From Pteria penguin (lineage: Eukaryota > Mollusca > Bivalvia > Pterioida > Pteriidae): a stretch of DNA of 64,000 nucleotides. Made by a program: the position numbers and the translations under genes. A model generated the notes under the pieces. That model was not told the origin of the DNA. It worked only from the letters and a program-made list of their open reading frames with translations, and did not search any database. The stretch spans positions 868,001-932,000 of the forward strand of contig CM068590.1 of the NCBI GenBank assembly GCA_035048485.1, written 5' to 3'. Shown piece after piece: positions 1 through 10,689 of the stretch. Position 1 is the first letter of the stretch, and the number at the start of each line of letters is the position of its first letter.

Positions 1-118
1 CTGAAATTCCGAGTGTCGAAATTTCTGTATGTGTACATGTAACGTCAAATTGAGTATAGAAAAACGTTCAAGATGGTTAGTTCATATATGCACATAATGT
101 CGGTGAACATTCTTGAAA
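1..118. repeat. REP-X dispersed repeat, end portion
   Basis: This segment matches 11533-11680 over most of its length. Shared blocks include the start CTGAAATTCC, a TGTCAAAT-type block, AAGATGGTTA and AACATTCTTGAAA. It is therefore the end of the same dispersed element, whose other portion lies outside the window. It has no coding potential. Confidence 0.6.
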
Positions 119-129
119 ATGGATATGTT

Positions 130-800
130 ACTACTTAAGAAAGGGAAGTTGGTAATAATGAAATTGCAATCGTCGCGTTTATACCTGCAAATTCCATTTG
201 AGTTAAAGAAGTTGTTTTGATCAAAATCGAAGAAGTACCAAACAGTCAAACCGTTAATCGAATAATTGATGTTATTCTGTTCTTCAGTTTTTGATGAGAA
301 ATGGTAGTATAAAGATTTGAAAAGTCAAAAGTCTTGATACTAGTAACAGTATCAAAAAAGAGGATTTAAAGTGTTGTACAAGTTCTTTCGAATTGTTTAG
401 GATCCACATCAGATTGATTCCACTTCTCCAGTAAGCAGAGGAGCAAAATTTCTGAAGACCTTCTTTGAATACTATCAGAATTTTTGTCAGTAATATAGAA
501 AGAGGCTTGGTGGAACATTAGAAGATCCAGCTAGGAATCGATGCTTACATGGAGTTTTATGCATCTTTGGGATCCAAACAAGGTATGATAGCTCGAGATC
601 AGATTCATCTGTAGTAATGCCAAATGAACTGAGAACTGACTTGTGGTTATCCAATACCTCTGAAGGAGACACATTTGTGACTGTGTAAGTAGGATTACCA
701 GGCGTTGGATGAAGACCAAGCTTTTCTATAAGACAGTGAATATAATCTGTCTTACATACGAAATTGTAATTGTTAACTTCCTTTTCATCAAGAACAATGA
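130..800 (-). pseudogene. Decayed Penelope-like reverse transcriptase relic (second lineage)
   Basis: Read on the minus strand, broken frames give motifs typical of Penelope-like RTs: YLVWIPKMHKTPCKHRF near 570-600, matching YWLPKLHKSPYKSRF in the element at 3042-5233, and TFDFSNLYTT near 310-340, matching TFDFSTLYTS. Upstream lies NFVCKTDYI and a TPGNPTY segment. Stops and frame changes interrupt the reading, so it cannot be active. The catalytic YIDD part is not seen. The sequence differs enough from the 3042 element to be a separate lineage, close to the relics at 29495, 30745 and 38385. It lies where the domain exon of the lone exon at 949-1028 would be expected. Confidence 0.65.
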
Positions 801-948
801 TGACAGTTTGGAGATGTCGAAAAAGGTAAGTAGGTTAGTATATATATATATGTACACGGTTATGTAGCGATTTTTTTTTTAAATTTGCGTATTTATCTTT
901 ACATCTGAGAAATTCTAATATAAAAGAATTAATAAAAAGCAGTCCTAC

Positions 949-1028
949 GGTTAACTTGTCCATGTTAGTTTTCACAGCTTTGTATACTTCTAATGTATGT
1001 GCTGGTTTCATTTGCATGTAGATGGACT
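949..1028 (-). pseudogene. Lone second exon of an actinoporin-like gene (fourth copy)
   Basis: This 80-base exon is bounded by an acceptor (TTACAG, ending at 1029) and a donor (GTAGGA from 948). It is nearly identical to the second exon of gene 2 (25648-25727) and has exactly the same length. In the same phase it reads SIYMQMKPAHTLEVYKA, followed by a KLT end. In gene 2 this exon is joined to the actinoporin-like domain exon. Here the downstream side (1-948) holds only RT debris and no domain exon, so the copy is truncated or continues beyond the window. The donor is weaker than the GTAAGA of gene 2. Function is inferred only from the paralogue. Confidence 0.5.
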
Positions 1029-1849
1029 CTGTAATATAACATTTTATTTCAATCAAGTGTATTGGCTTTTTCCAGTCGATACATTATCATTCCTCAGATT
1101 CCTATAAATATTGTGCACCAGATGCGCATTTCGATAGATAATGTCTCTTCGATGATTCAATAAATGGTATAACACAAAGGCGTCACTAAAATATTTAGTT
1201 ACACAGCAGTTATAGTACAGTTTTTTTATGTCGAATGGAAGACATCATTCACGATTAAAGTAGTTTTACATGATCTGTTTAAAAACTCTATCTTTGAACA
1301 GGGAAATTCATATGAAATAAACAATCTTAAAGTCACAAATTTAGTGTAATAACGTTTCTTTTTATTTTAAAGTCAATTTCCTTCACATCTCGAGTTATTC
1401 TCTTGATCTTTTGAAGCTTATTTAATCAGAAGGGAGTTTCATATGATAAAACAAAACTTGGATTTTTTTTCTTTCATTTTATTATTTATTTTCTATTCTT
1501 TCATAATTCATTTATTTTCTATTCTTTTATAATTTATTCTTTATTCTTTATTTTCTACTTTAAACTATATACATGTCCCATTTTATCTCTCTCCTCTGAG
1601 GTCCATATATGTCCACTACGGTACTAAGCAGTTTTGTTATTAATACTACTACTACACTTCTCTAAAAAGGATTACGAGAACACATAATATCGATCTGAAA
1701 GTTTTAATAACTTCTACAATACAAAGTATATTTGAAAAGCATAAGAAAGATACCTGTTTGCACATTCACCATTGTAATGCATGGAATAGATTTCTTTGAA
1801 GCTATGCAACACGGAACACATTAAAACTACGTCCCTCAAAAATAATGTG
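1029..1849. other. Unassigned AT-rich stretch
   Basis: No gene was recognised. About 1465-1560 is low-complexity T-rich DNA with repeated TTTATTTTCTATTCTTT-like units. Short ORFs here are unsupported. Confidence 0.5.
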
Positions 1850-1965
1850 AAATTGCGGTGCCGAAGATCCGAGTTCGATTCCGGGATAACTCCACTATGT
1901 TTAAGTTTACCTCCTATTTCCATGTCGTGATATAACTGAAAAATTGTCGAAAAACACCAATGAAC
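1850..1965 (+). mobile_element. SINE-2 copy (tRNA-derived), plus strand
   Basis: A perfect B-box, GTTCGATTCCGG, lies near 1871. It is followed by a body with CACTATGTTTAAG, ACCTCC, TTCCATGTCGTGATATAACT and TTGTCGAAA. These blocks match, in reverse complement, the copies at 7515, 27318 and 61683. The A-box half is degraded. The element is a non-autonomous retroposon transcribed by RNA polymerase III. Confidence 0.6.
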
Positions 1966-2777
1966 CAAACATAGTGACCGAGTTGTACAACATAACATTG
2001 CACGTATCCTTCTTAGCGTGTCCAAACACGGACACATCTGTCAAAACAGTTTCCTTTAAATAGAATACTGGAGTCCAATGCTGAGTTTGTTTTCTATTAT
2101 TTACCCCCGTTGCTTAGGGTGCTGTACTTTGTTACGAAGTTGTGGTAGAGATAACGGTCATGTTCAGTTATTGTTGCACAATGGTCGATCCTGGACAATG
2201 GGGAAATCAAGTCACCATTAGTGTCCAATAATTTACACCTTAACTTCCATTTAGATTTTACCTGACCAGTTTGATTGTCCATTCATTTTGTAGTTGTTGA
2301 ATGCTCGAGCGGTCTCCTAACTAGGGCATTTTCAAGTATGAAAATATCTTGTGATACATGATATTATGCAAGCTAGAAACCTATATATTCCTAATATTTA
2401 TCGTCTTGGACCAAATTCTCAAAAATTCAAAGAACTTTTTCAATCTACTAATATCAGTTTACTTAAGAAGCTATGTAAATTTATTGAAGTTGTTAAAGAG
2501 AGAGTTTGCCCTCCGGGTTAAATTCTCAACTCACTGGTTCTGAACTTTAAGATACATCGTCGTTTATTAATTATACACATATTTGTAATAATCTTCACGC
2601 ATGTACTATATATATGTTATTATAGTTAATATTTTCTCTTCAATGTATTTATGTTCATTTCATCTGTGATCATAGAGTCACATCTAAAATCCCCCAATAT
2701 TTTGAGAATTTAGAACCTCCACTTATTTGTTACCAGTACAAAAAGCCTATAAGAAATCTTATTTTAAATTATTTAAA
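1966..2777. other. Unassigned stretch before the Penelope-like element
   Basis: No conserved protein motif or recognised repeat was found. The ORFs here are short, and none resembles a known family. Confidence 0.5.
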
Positions 2778-3041
2778 TTATTTATAAATTTTTAAATGTA
2801 CGTCTTTTGATTGTTCTGCTGTTACGGTGAGTGGGAAGGTGGGCCCGTAAACCGGTTAACCACACCATTTGTTTGGCTTTTGTCAAATTAAATGACCGTC
2901 CTAAGTCGGTATCGTAATTGCACTACAATCAAATATTTTTGTAATGTGTTAAATGTTCTATTATATTATTTATATTCATGTATTGTATAGCTCCATGGTG
3001 ACTTCTGGTACATGACTGAGCCGGTAACTCCTCTTTTTTCT
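2778..3041 (+). repeat. 5' terminal direct repeat (pseudo-LTR, subtype A)
   Basis: It matches 5234-5498 base for base except for a few substitutions. It runs from ATTATTTATAAATTT to GTAACTCCTCTTTTTTCT. Core landmarks are GTAAACCGGTTAACCACACC, CGTCCTAAGTCGGTATCGTAA and TCCATGGTGACTTCTG. Subtype A ends in the CTCCATGGTGACTTCTGCC block. Subtype B copies instead end in GTCCTTGGTGATT..CATACAGCTTGGTCAGATGTC. Confidence 0.85.
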
Positions 3042-5233
3042 ATTATAATAAAGTCACATCTAACCCTGATGTTTCAGACTCTATTCCTTCGTCGTGTTCT
3101 TGTGAAAATTCTAAATATGTTTATAAACCGGCAGGTCATGTTATTACTGGTGACCTAAACTGTATTTCGGACAAGAAATTGCGCACCCTTTTTGGAAAAG
3201 GACCTAAATATAGGTTACCGTCTAAGATAGATTTCAATAAATGCCGTGACGTTATAGAAGATGCTTTAACTACATATTGTAAACGTTGGTGTAAAAAAAG
3301 AACAGGTAAATGTTCATGCTTTTAATGATTGGAAATTCGAGATTTTAAAAATTGTCGATATCCGTATTAAGAACTTTACGGAAAATCCGCATTTATTTCA
3401 ACAGCCTAATACATTGACGACAAATTCTATTAAAAGAAGATAGCTGACTTACATGCTAAATATGTCTTTGTTCCCGCTGATAAAGCAGGTAATAACATAA
3501 TAGTTGTTTGAAAACTATATTATATTGAAGTACTTAAAAACGAATTAAACTCCACTCATACATATGTTGAAAGCCCTACCTCAAAAGAGAGCACCTTGCA
3601 CGATCACGTCATGACCATGTCCGACTTCAAAATTAAAACTGATAAATCTGATCTACCAACCATGTATTGGCTCCCAAAACTACATAAAAGTCCATATAAA
3701 TCACGTTTCATATCTAATTCTAGCCACTGCTCTACTACGGTACTATCGAAACATATTACATCTGCTCTAACTGCTATAAAAGATCATATTATCAAATATT
3801 GTGATGTCGCATTTCATAATAGTAACATCAATTACTTTTGGTCGATTAAAAAATTCTCATGAAGTTATAGACAAACTTCTTTCGCTAAATTTCAAAGCGA
3901 CTCAAATTTCTACATTTGATTTTTCTACACTTTATACATCTCTGCCTCATGATTTGATTAAAAGCAAGTTGCTGTCTCTTATACAATGGTGTTTTCACAG
4001 AGAATCTAAAACGTACATATGTACTTCCAATAACTCTGGATTCTTTTCCAACAAACAATATACTTCATATAAATACTGGACTTGCAAGGAATTATGTAAA
4101 GCACTAGATTTTCTCAAGAATAATATTTTTGTGCAATTTGATGGCAAGATATATCAACAAATAGTTGGGATTCCTATGGGTACTAACTGCTCGCCTCTGA
4201 TAGCAGATTTATTTCTTTATTGTTATGAGAGGGATTTTATGGTTTCTATTCAAAAATCAAAACGTTTTGACCTCATTGACAAATTTAATAATACTTGCAG
4301 ATATCTGGATGACATTTTGGTTATCAATAACCCTGAATTCGAACAATTTATATCAGAAATATATCCACCAGAGCTCACATTGAATAATGCTAATACTTGA
4401 GATAAATCTACACCTTTCTTAGATTTAAACATCAAAATTATCAACAACCTAATATATACTAATATTTATGATAAACGTGAGGATTTTTTATTTCCTATTG
4501 TAAATTTCCCTTACTTGGATGGCGATGTCCCTCGACTCCCATCATATGGTATCTATATATCTCAATTAGTTCGATTTGTCAGAGGTTGCACCGATGTTTT
4601 GGACTTTCATAAACGAAATTTACAAATTACTACTAAACTTTTAACTCAGGGTTACAGATATTACAAGCTAAGAAAAACATTCGGCAAATTCTTCAGATCT
4701 TATTCAGAACTTCTTTCTTAATTTGGAAATATTTCTTTTCAACAGTATGTATCCAATGGAATTTCCCATCCTAATTTTTACGGTGATCTCGTATATAAAC
4801 TAAGGAAAGTAAAAGGCTCCGATAACGTTATTTTATCATGTAATAAAATAGTCAAACGTCTCCTAAATAGACAATATGATGTTGAGATCATCAAAAAGAC
4901 TATAGGTCTTGTATGTGGCCCCTCTACAGCCTTATGCAGACTTTTACTTGAACGTTGCACGCTGACTAACAGGGCGGTGGGGACTATATGGCGGGCCTTG
5001 TCCAAACCTCTTTTAGAGGAGACATGGTCCTGAAACTCGTCCCCTCTGACTGTTAGTCGGGACTCCTACAGATCTAGGGTCTTAGCTCGCTTTCAGACTG
5101 GCAGAGCACGGTTTATCATGTTGATGTCGCATATATTTTTATACCATTATGTGTTTTACAATACCTTACGTGTTTATATTTTTATGACCTCTCAATATGC
5201 GATACCTGTTGACCCTTGTTCTTTACATGGAGG
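3042..5233 (+). pseudogene. Penelope-like reverse transcriptase, frameshifted
   Basis: Broken frames read in order: an N-terminal block (GHVITGDLNC, LRTLFGKGPKYRLPSKI) at about 3130-3230; YWLPKLHKSPYKSRF at about 3665-3705; TFDFSTLYTSLPHDLIK at about 3910-3960; QIVGIPMGTNCSPLIADLF at about 4155-4215; the catalytic box RYLDDILVI at about 4300-4325; and a thumb segment YGIYISQLVRF and LLTQGYRYYKLRKTFGKFF at about 4545-4700. Several frameshifts and stops (after 3320, near 3840, at 4398, at 4719) split it. The YLDD box is intact, but the element cannot make a full protein. The RT fold and motif order fit Penelope-like elements that lack an endonuclease domain. Confidence 0.8.
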
Positions 5234-5498
5234 ATTATTTATAAATTTCTAAATGTACGTCTTTTGATTGTTCTGCTGTTACGGTGAGTGGGAAGGTGGG
5301 CCCGTAAACCGGTTAACCACACCATTTGTTTGGCTTTTGTCAAATTAAATGACCGTCCTAAGTCGGTATCGTAATTGCACTACAACCAAATATTTTTGTA
5401 ATATGTTAAATGTTCTATTATATTATTTATATTCATGTATTTTATAGCTCCATGGTGACTTCTGCCACATAACTGAGCCGGTAACTCCTCTTTTTTCT
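5234..5498 (+). repeat. 3' terminal direct repeat (pseudo-LTR, subtype A)
   Basis: This is the second copy of the terminal repeat. It is followed by ATGAGAAATAAATCTTGTCA, which supplies an AATAAA that could act as a polyadenylation signal. The high similarity to 2778-3041 suggests the element is not very old, although the coding part is already broken. Confidence 0.85.
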
Positions 5499-5822
5499 TT
5501 ATGAGAAATAAATCTTGTCATTGTCATTGTGTCAGGATCCATGTAATCACATTGTTAAGGAACATTTTCTAAATAGCTGTGTAAACGTTAGTGTACTTTC
5601 TTGCATTTAAATGTAGGATAGTCATGCTCAAATGAACTACACCCGCATAGCTCAAGTGTTTGAATACGCATGGAAAAAACTCATATCTTAAAACAGAAAA
5701 CTAAAGGTTTGATACTTTTTCATTTTGAAAATTATAGCATTACACTATCTATTCATATATGTGTTTCTTTATATCTTCTGAGCATTGTATTATTATTTAA
5801 CTTGCAAAAACGATCAACTCAC
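5499..5822. other. Downstream side of actinoporin-like gene 1
   Basis: This contains the donor side of the gene 1 domain exon (GTGAGT at 5822-5817 on the minus strand). The terminal exon carrying the stop was not located here. No other feature was recognised. Confidence 0.4.
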
Positions 5823-7958
5823 TTTCAAAGTTGTTGTCCGTTACGTCGACACATAAATGAAATGGATCATCGCGGCTCAAGGTGCCACTTATAACGTAAC
5901 CGGTGACATCAGAAGTGACATTATGCTGGGAAGTACTGCTGTCGTTATTCCACCTCTCTCTGTCCATTTTCGTACAGAGTGATTTCATATCTGCAATTTC
6001 AGATTCCCAACCGAACTTGAAGCTTCCACTGTGAAATGGTGAAATTGCTTGAAAGACAGGATTATAGACAAAAATACACATGTATTTGTCAGGCGTGTTT
6101 GCTGCTAACTCAAGTGTAATAAGACCACCCACTCCTCTGGGAAATCCAGGTGTCTGATTTACAGCAAAACAGCATATTTCACCAGGGTCAACCTTGAGGG
6201 GAAAGAGACCAAACACTTTCCCATACATCATACAGACTTTTGGTAATATCAGTGGGATATTTATCTGGTTGGAAATTGTTATCATGATAGATTTTTTTGT
6301 CTGCAATATAAGAATTAAATCAATAAAATTTATAACTTTAAGATCAAGTAAGAAGAAAGACAGAAGTAATACCATTCCATATCAAAATATTACTTCCAAT
6401 CCTGCCGTTTGAGAAATTTATTATTCAGACGCCTTATCTCGCACTAATATTTATTTAACATCAATGAAAACAAAGACCACTACGAGTAACCATCTCCTGT
6501 CAGTAAGTCACTCAAGCTATATATAATTTCACGGTCGCGTTGGTGTATATGAAAAACCGAAAGAATTTTGTAATATTAATTAAAGAAAAAAACAGGAGAA
6601 AATAAGAGATTTAACCACATTAAAACAGCTTAATAACAAATAAATCTATGAAGGATGTACACAAGAGTAAAATAAACAATTAAAAATTGTATTACTAATT
6701 TCATTTATGAAAAACTGCTAACTAATACACTTAAAATTGTTCTTGTTCTTGAATGTATAATTTACAAGTAATAACATTGAAAAATAGTTTATATGTAGAA
6801 CAAATGAAAAGAGGATAGGATCAAAATATAAAGGATAAAGAAATATAATGACATCACATACTGTATGATTATTATGCACTGGCAGCTCCATACCTGAGAT
6901 AGATATGCATATAAACATTAAGAGTCTGACAGACAATAAATTTCTAACCGGTCATTATCTCAATAAAAATTAATGTAAAACATCGGGGCCAGTTGTTCGA
7001 AACTTTAACCACTGGGTAAGCTAGCCAATGGTTAAAGTTTGAGAGACAATTACCTTAATTATTAACAATTCTGCATAAAAGTTTGAATTACTTTAGGAAG
7101 TTTGTTTCATATGGTACAAATCAGTACATAGACTATGACATAAAATGTTATCATTTCAGAGATATAGTCAGAGGAAATCTAACCGTTGGTTTCGAACGAC
7201 TGACCCCTGAATTATCAGACAATATTAAAACAAAAAAGCAAAAACGTTCAAAACCGGAAGTAAAGGGGAGATAACACCAATTGCTTCCTGTCTGATATCA
7301 TCAGCAGATAACTTTGGAGCAGCATTCCTATAAAACTCGGCGCCATCGATTGCCCATTGCGTTTTTGATACAGATTGGTCATCTTGAACTGCTGTAAAGA
7401 CAATACAAAGAAGATATATGTATACATTCTTATAATAGAATAAATGTTACATGGTATTCAAAGGTCTGTAAAATAATAATGCACATTCAAGGACCGTCTT
7501 ATTTACATGGGCTTTGATGTTGATTGGGTTTACTTGAGCTTGTATGTCGCTTTTAACAATTCTTCAGTCATATCTCAACATGAAAGCTAATGTAGCCAAC
7601 CTCTTAAACATAGACGCGCAATCCGAGAACCCAGACCGGATCGACTGCAACAAATAATTCACTCAACCTAGTGTTTTCCAATTCTGTTTTGAGGAGTTAT
7701 CTATTCTCATGTATAGTTATCCTAAGTATCTAGCGCCATTATCTGATGCTTCGTGCAATATACAATATATCTTAGTAGATACCTATATATCGACCTATCA
7801 TTACACAAGAAGTGTATTTATTTACACGGTTAATGAAAATGCACATGAAGAAAAACTAATTGCTGATTTTATTTGGGTCCCTGCAAATGTTAAACATTTT
7901 TAGAATCGACAGATTAAACATTTGAAGTTATCTGATCAACGACTAGGTACTTACACAT
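5823..7958 (-). CDS. Actinoporin-like protein, gene 1 (three exons, 3' end not found)
   Basis: The exons, minus strand, are: a first exon ending at 7955 with its ATG at 7958-7956, then donor GTAAGT; a second exon 7391-7255; and a domain exon 6300-5823 (acceptor TTGCAG, donor GTGAGT). The start was chosen because ATG plus one base joins in phase to exon 2, and the layout is identical in gene 3. Exon 2 ends in a helix-like stretch, ADDIRQEAIGVISPLLP. The domain exon has ITISNQINIPL, KVDPGEICCFAVNQTPGF, RGVGGLITLELA, YMCIFVYNPVFQAISPF and GYVISGTLSRDDPFHLCVDV. An N-terminal helix followed by a P/G-rich beta-sandwich is the pattern of actinoporin-like pore-forming proteins (Pfam PF06369), also known in molluscs. 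The assignment is by eye. The exon 2 donor (GTTTTG) is weak, so splicing may be impaired. The domain exon ends in phase 1 and needs a further exon. Confidence 0.5.
6985..7207. mobile_element. MITE-like element in intron 2 of gene 1
   Basis: Terminal inverted repeats are GGGGCCAGTTGTTCGAAAC at the left and, in reverse complement, GGGGTCAGTCGTTCGAAAC at the right: 17 of 19 bases match. The 223-bp interior is AT-rich, with a second inner hairpin (AACTTTAACCA / TGGTTAAAGTT). It has no transposase ORF, so it would be non-autonomous. Confidence 0.7.
7515..7630 (-). mobile_element. SINE-2 copy, degraded
   Basis: It shares the order GTTGATTGG, TATGTCGCTTTTAACAATTCTTCAGT, CATATCTCAACATG and CCAACCTCTTAAACATAG with the better copies at 27318 and 61683. 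The tRNA head is eroded. It lies in intron 1 of gene 1. Confidence 0.55.
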
Positions 7959-7959
7959 G

Positions 7960-8379
7960 ACTGCAGTTTGTGAGAAATTTATCTCCCTTCTAGCTGTACC
8001 TTTAAAGAAAAAGAAGTGTAATAGTAATACATAACTATGAGCAATCAGTTTTATCAAGAGAAATAGGAGAAGATGTTGAGTATGAAATTAATTCATGTCA
8101 TGTAACTGCGCGATAAACACAATTATAGAAAGTGTCACAGCCAGACAACATCTGCTTAACAACCTTCGGCGGGGAACTTACCCACAAGTTCTACACTTCA
8201 CCGACTTATCGTATCGGAGGTTCAACTGCAGAAACACAAAAAAGAAGAATGCACAGGGGTGTTCACAGTGACGTTTCAGATAGACGCGTTGAATTAAAAT
8301 CCAAATTACATAGAATATAAATAAAAATGGGTATTGCGTGGTCTTAGTTGCATTTTCCTATACTTTCCTATACTTTAAA
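7960..8379. other. Upstream side of actinoporin-like gene 1
   Basis: The first exon extends right from the start codon at 7958. A pyrimidine-rich TTTCTTTAAAG (minus strand, about 8013-8003) could be an acceptor for a non-coding 5' exon. No promoter element was recognised. Confidence 0.3.
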
Positions 8380-8545
8380 ATAAAAAGCGAAGAAGTGCCG
8401 AAGGGTAAATCATATCTCACAGTCCATGGAATAAAGGGCACAATATCGAGTTTAGTGTCATATTCAGACAAATGCGAACCCTAGTAAAATCGAGGTGAGA
8501 CCAGGTGCCCAGGAAGAGTAGGCGTCCCCTGGTTGCATGCAACAC
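8380..8545. repeat. REP-X dispersed repeat
   Basis: It shares GCGAAGAAGTGCCGAAGGGTAA, CATATCTCACAGTCCATGGA, CAAATGCGAACC, GGTGAGACCAGGTGCCC and CCCCTGGTTGCATGCAACA with copies at 11232, 28292, 44165 and 55508. It has no sustained coding frame and no recognisable termini, so its class is unknown. Confidence 0.7.
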
Positions 8546-8689
8546 CCGTCGCAAAATGAGAGAAGAAGCATACTTACAATTTAGAAAACAATTACACATA
8601 CAAATTCAACGCTACATATTCGAGGCTTCGAGATCAAAACCAAAACGGAATTAAAGTTAATCTTTTTGTACTTCACACTTCACACTTAT

Positions 8690-9035
8690 TCCGTTTGCAG
8701 TGTGGAGCTCATTAAAAAGTTCCCCGCAGAGGGTTTGACTTAAATGTTTTTATCTTGTTTTTCCTGATGTTATGTGGCTGTGACACTTTCTACACAGTAT
8801 TTGTTCACATTCATAAACATATACAGTGCCGATTTATATTGTTTCGTTGTTTTGTCTGTATGTCAGGGCATTCATGGCTGGTGTGGCTAGCCAAACAGGA
8901 GACGCTCACTCCTCCCCGGCACCTGGTTCACCTCTGAATTTCAGGGGTCCGTGAATGTCCACTGTGGAACCTTGTTGTTAGTGCCATAGTCATGTGACAC
9001 AAGTTACTTTCGTATTTCAGTATACATGTACAACA
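8690..9035 (+). repeat. REP-Y dispersed repeat
   Basis: It runs from CCGTTTGCAGTGTGGAGCTC through CTGATGTTATGTGGC, CAAACAGGAGACGCTCACTC, GGCACCTGGTTCACCTC and GTCCGTGAATGTCCACTGTG to CATGTGACAC..TTACTTTCGTAT. Near-identical copies lie at 20565, 23565, 51235 (reverse) and 56305. REP-X and REP-Y share a short motif around GGTGCC(A/C)GG, so they may be distantly related. Confidence 0.7.
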
Positions 9036-9044
9036 TTGTACAAA

Positions 9045-9785
9045 CAGTTAGGAACATAATTCATAATAACAGAGGAAGTCCTTGGTTAGGGTAAACCTAA
9101 GTTCTTTGTTAGGGTAAACCTAAGTCCTTGGTTAGGTAATCCTAAGTTCTTGGTTAGGGCAAACCTCGGTTCTTTGTTAGGGTAAAGCTAATTATTTCTT
9201 TATGGCCAACCTAGGTTCTTGTACCAACAGATAGGAACAAAATTCATAATAACAGAGGAAGTCCTTGGTTAGGGTAGACCTAAGTCCTTGGTTAGGGTAA
9301 ACCTACGTCCTTGGTTAGGGTAAACCTAAGTCCTTGGTTAGGTAATCCTAAGCTCTTGGTTAGGGCAAACCTCGGTTCTTTGTTAGGGTAAAACTAATTA
9401 TTTCTTGATGGCTAACCTAGGTTCTTGGTTCTGGTAAACCGAAGTCCTTGGTAAAGGTAAAACTAAATCCTTGGTTAGGGTAATCCTAAGTCCTTGATTA
9501 GGGTTAACCTAAATTCTTGTTTCGGGTAGGCCTAAGTCTTTCGTTATGGTAAACCTAGACATTTAGTTACGGTAAACCTAAGTCCTTTGTTACGGTAAAC
9601 CTATGTCATTGGTTAGGGTAAACCTAGATCCTTGGCAAGGGCAAACCTAGGTTCTTGGTTAGGGTAAACCTAAGTTCTGGTTCTTGGTTAATGTAAACAT
9701 AGGTTCCTGATTAGGGTAAACTTAATTTCTGGTTCTTGGTTAGGGTACACCTAAGCTCTTGGTAAGGTTAAACCTAAGTCCTTGG
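9045..9785. repeat. 23-bp minisatellite carrying TTAGGG
   Basis: There are about thirty imperfect copies of a roughly 23-bp unit, GTCCTTGGTTAGGGTAAACC plus TAA. Each unit holds one TTAGGG and one CCTAA in inverted arrangement around GTAAA. A larger duplication is visible: the block starting AACAGTTAGGAACATAATTC (9045) recurs at 9225 as AACAGATAGGAACAAAATTC. The units vary and are not pure hexamers, so this is not a telomere tract. Confidence 0.9.
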
Positions 9786-10689
9786 CTGTAATCACGTTAG
9801 ATCACTCTAGATACTGATTTAATCTCTTACTACATTTTTACCGCTTAAAGGGTGGTAACCGTTGATGGAAAAGGAAGAAACGCAGGTATATGAAAACAAA
9901 AGATCATGGTAACTTTTCAATAGCTCTGTCCATTTACAGATATGCACCATCTCGTCCATATACAGTTCCATTTTTCATTCATTCTTCCACTGAACAGTGT
10001 TTGAGTGAACAGTGTTTAATAGCAAAAGTTTGTTTACTGGACTATTTTCTATAGAGTTTTCTATACAGATTATGTAGACACTATTCTATGCGATATTACA
10101 AAATGCACTTTGGTCACCGCACGATAACATACTGATTATGTTTGTTCAAAGTACAGAACTATCAAGATCGCTAGATATCATAACCTTAAAGAGGACACTT
10201 ATATCTACAGATTTATCTGCACTTATCTTATAATAGGCATTTACATACTACAGATGCAGTACTGAATGCAAATCTAAAATAGAGGAACCTATTGAAGCAA
10301 TGACTATATTTGATGCGACTAACTTTAAATCATATAAATATTGTTCTACCATCTCCGTCTCACTTAACACTGCATCCTGTTTTTACAAAAGATTGTCTCG
10401 TAAAATGATTAACACTCCACACTACTCTACTATTCGAGTATCACTTGATATTTTTTACTTACTGAGTCTCGTTTATTGTGAACAGCGGTAATCTCATACT
10501 GCAACAGTCGGATCAACTCTTCATATACTATAATATAAGTAGGACCATTAATGTTGAATATTAAAAGAAATAAAACTTACCATAAATTACTTAATTTTAA
10601 ACTAAGGAAGAACGTAATATCACAATGTGTTTGACCATAAATTAGTCCCCAGTATCATTCACGAAAATTTGCTTTTACAACGCTGCTAT
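9786..10689. other. Unassigned stretch
   Basis: No gene, recognised repeat or splice-bounded exon could be supported here. Confidence 0.5.

Larger units (their letters stand above)
2778..5498 (+). mobile_element. Penelope-like retroelement with direct terminal repeats
   Basis: The element is about 2.7 kb. Terminal direct repeats at 2778-3041 and 5234-5498 flank a decayed RT. It is the most complete member of a family whose terminal repeat recurs more than fifteen times in the window. No GIY-YIG endonuclease signature was recognised between the RT thumb and the 3' repeat. No LTR-retrotransposon hallmarks (gag, protease, integrase) were seen, which favours Penelope over an LTR element. The target-site duplication is not clear by eye. 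Confidence 0.75.

Noticed and set aside
2778..5498. LTR retrotransposon
   Set aside because: No gag, protease, RNase H or integrase motifs; RT motifs fit Penelope-like elements better.
5234..5498. Hammerhead ribozyme in the terminal repeat, as known for some Penelope-like elements
   Set aside because: I saw no CTGANGA...GAAA core in the expected order by eye; a covariance-model search would be decisive.
9045..9785. Telomere or chromosome end
   Set aside because: TTAGGG occurs once per 23-base unit with variable spacers and unique sequence lies on both sides.
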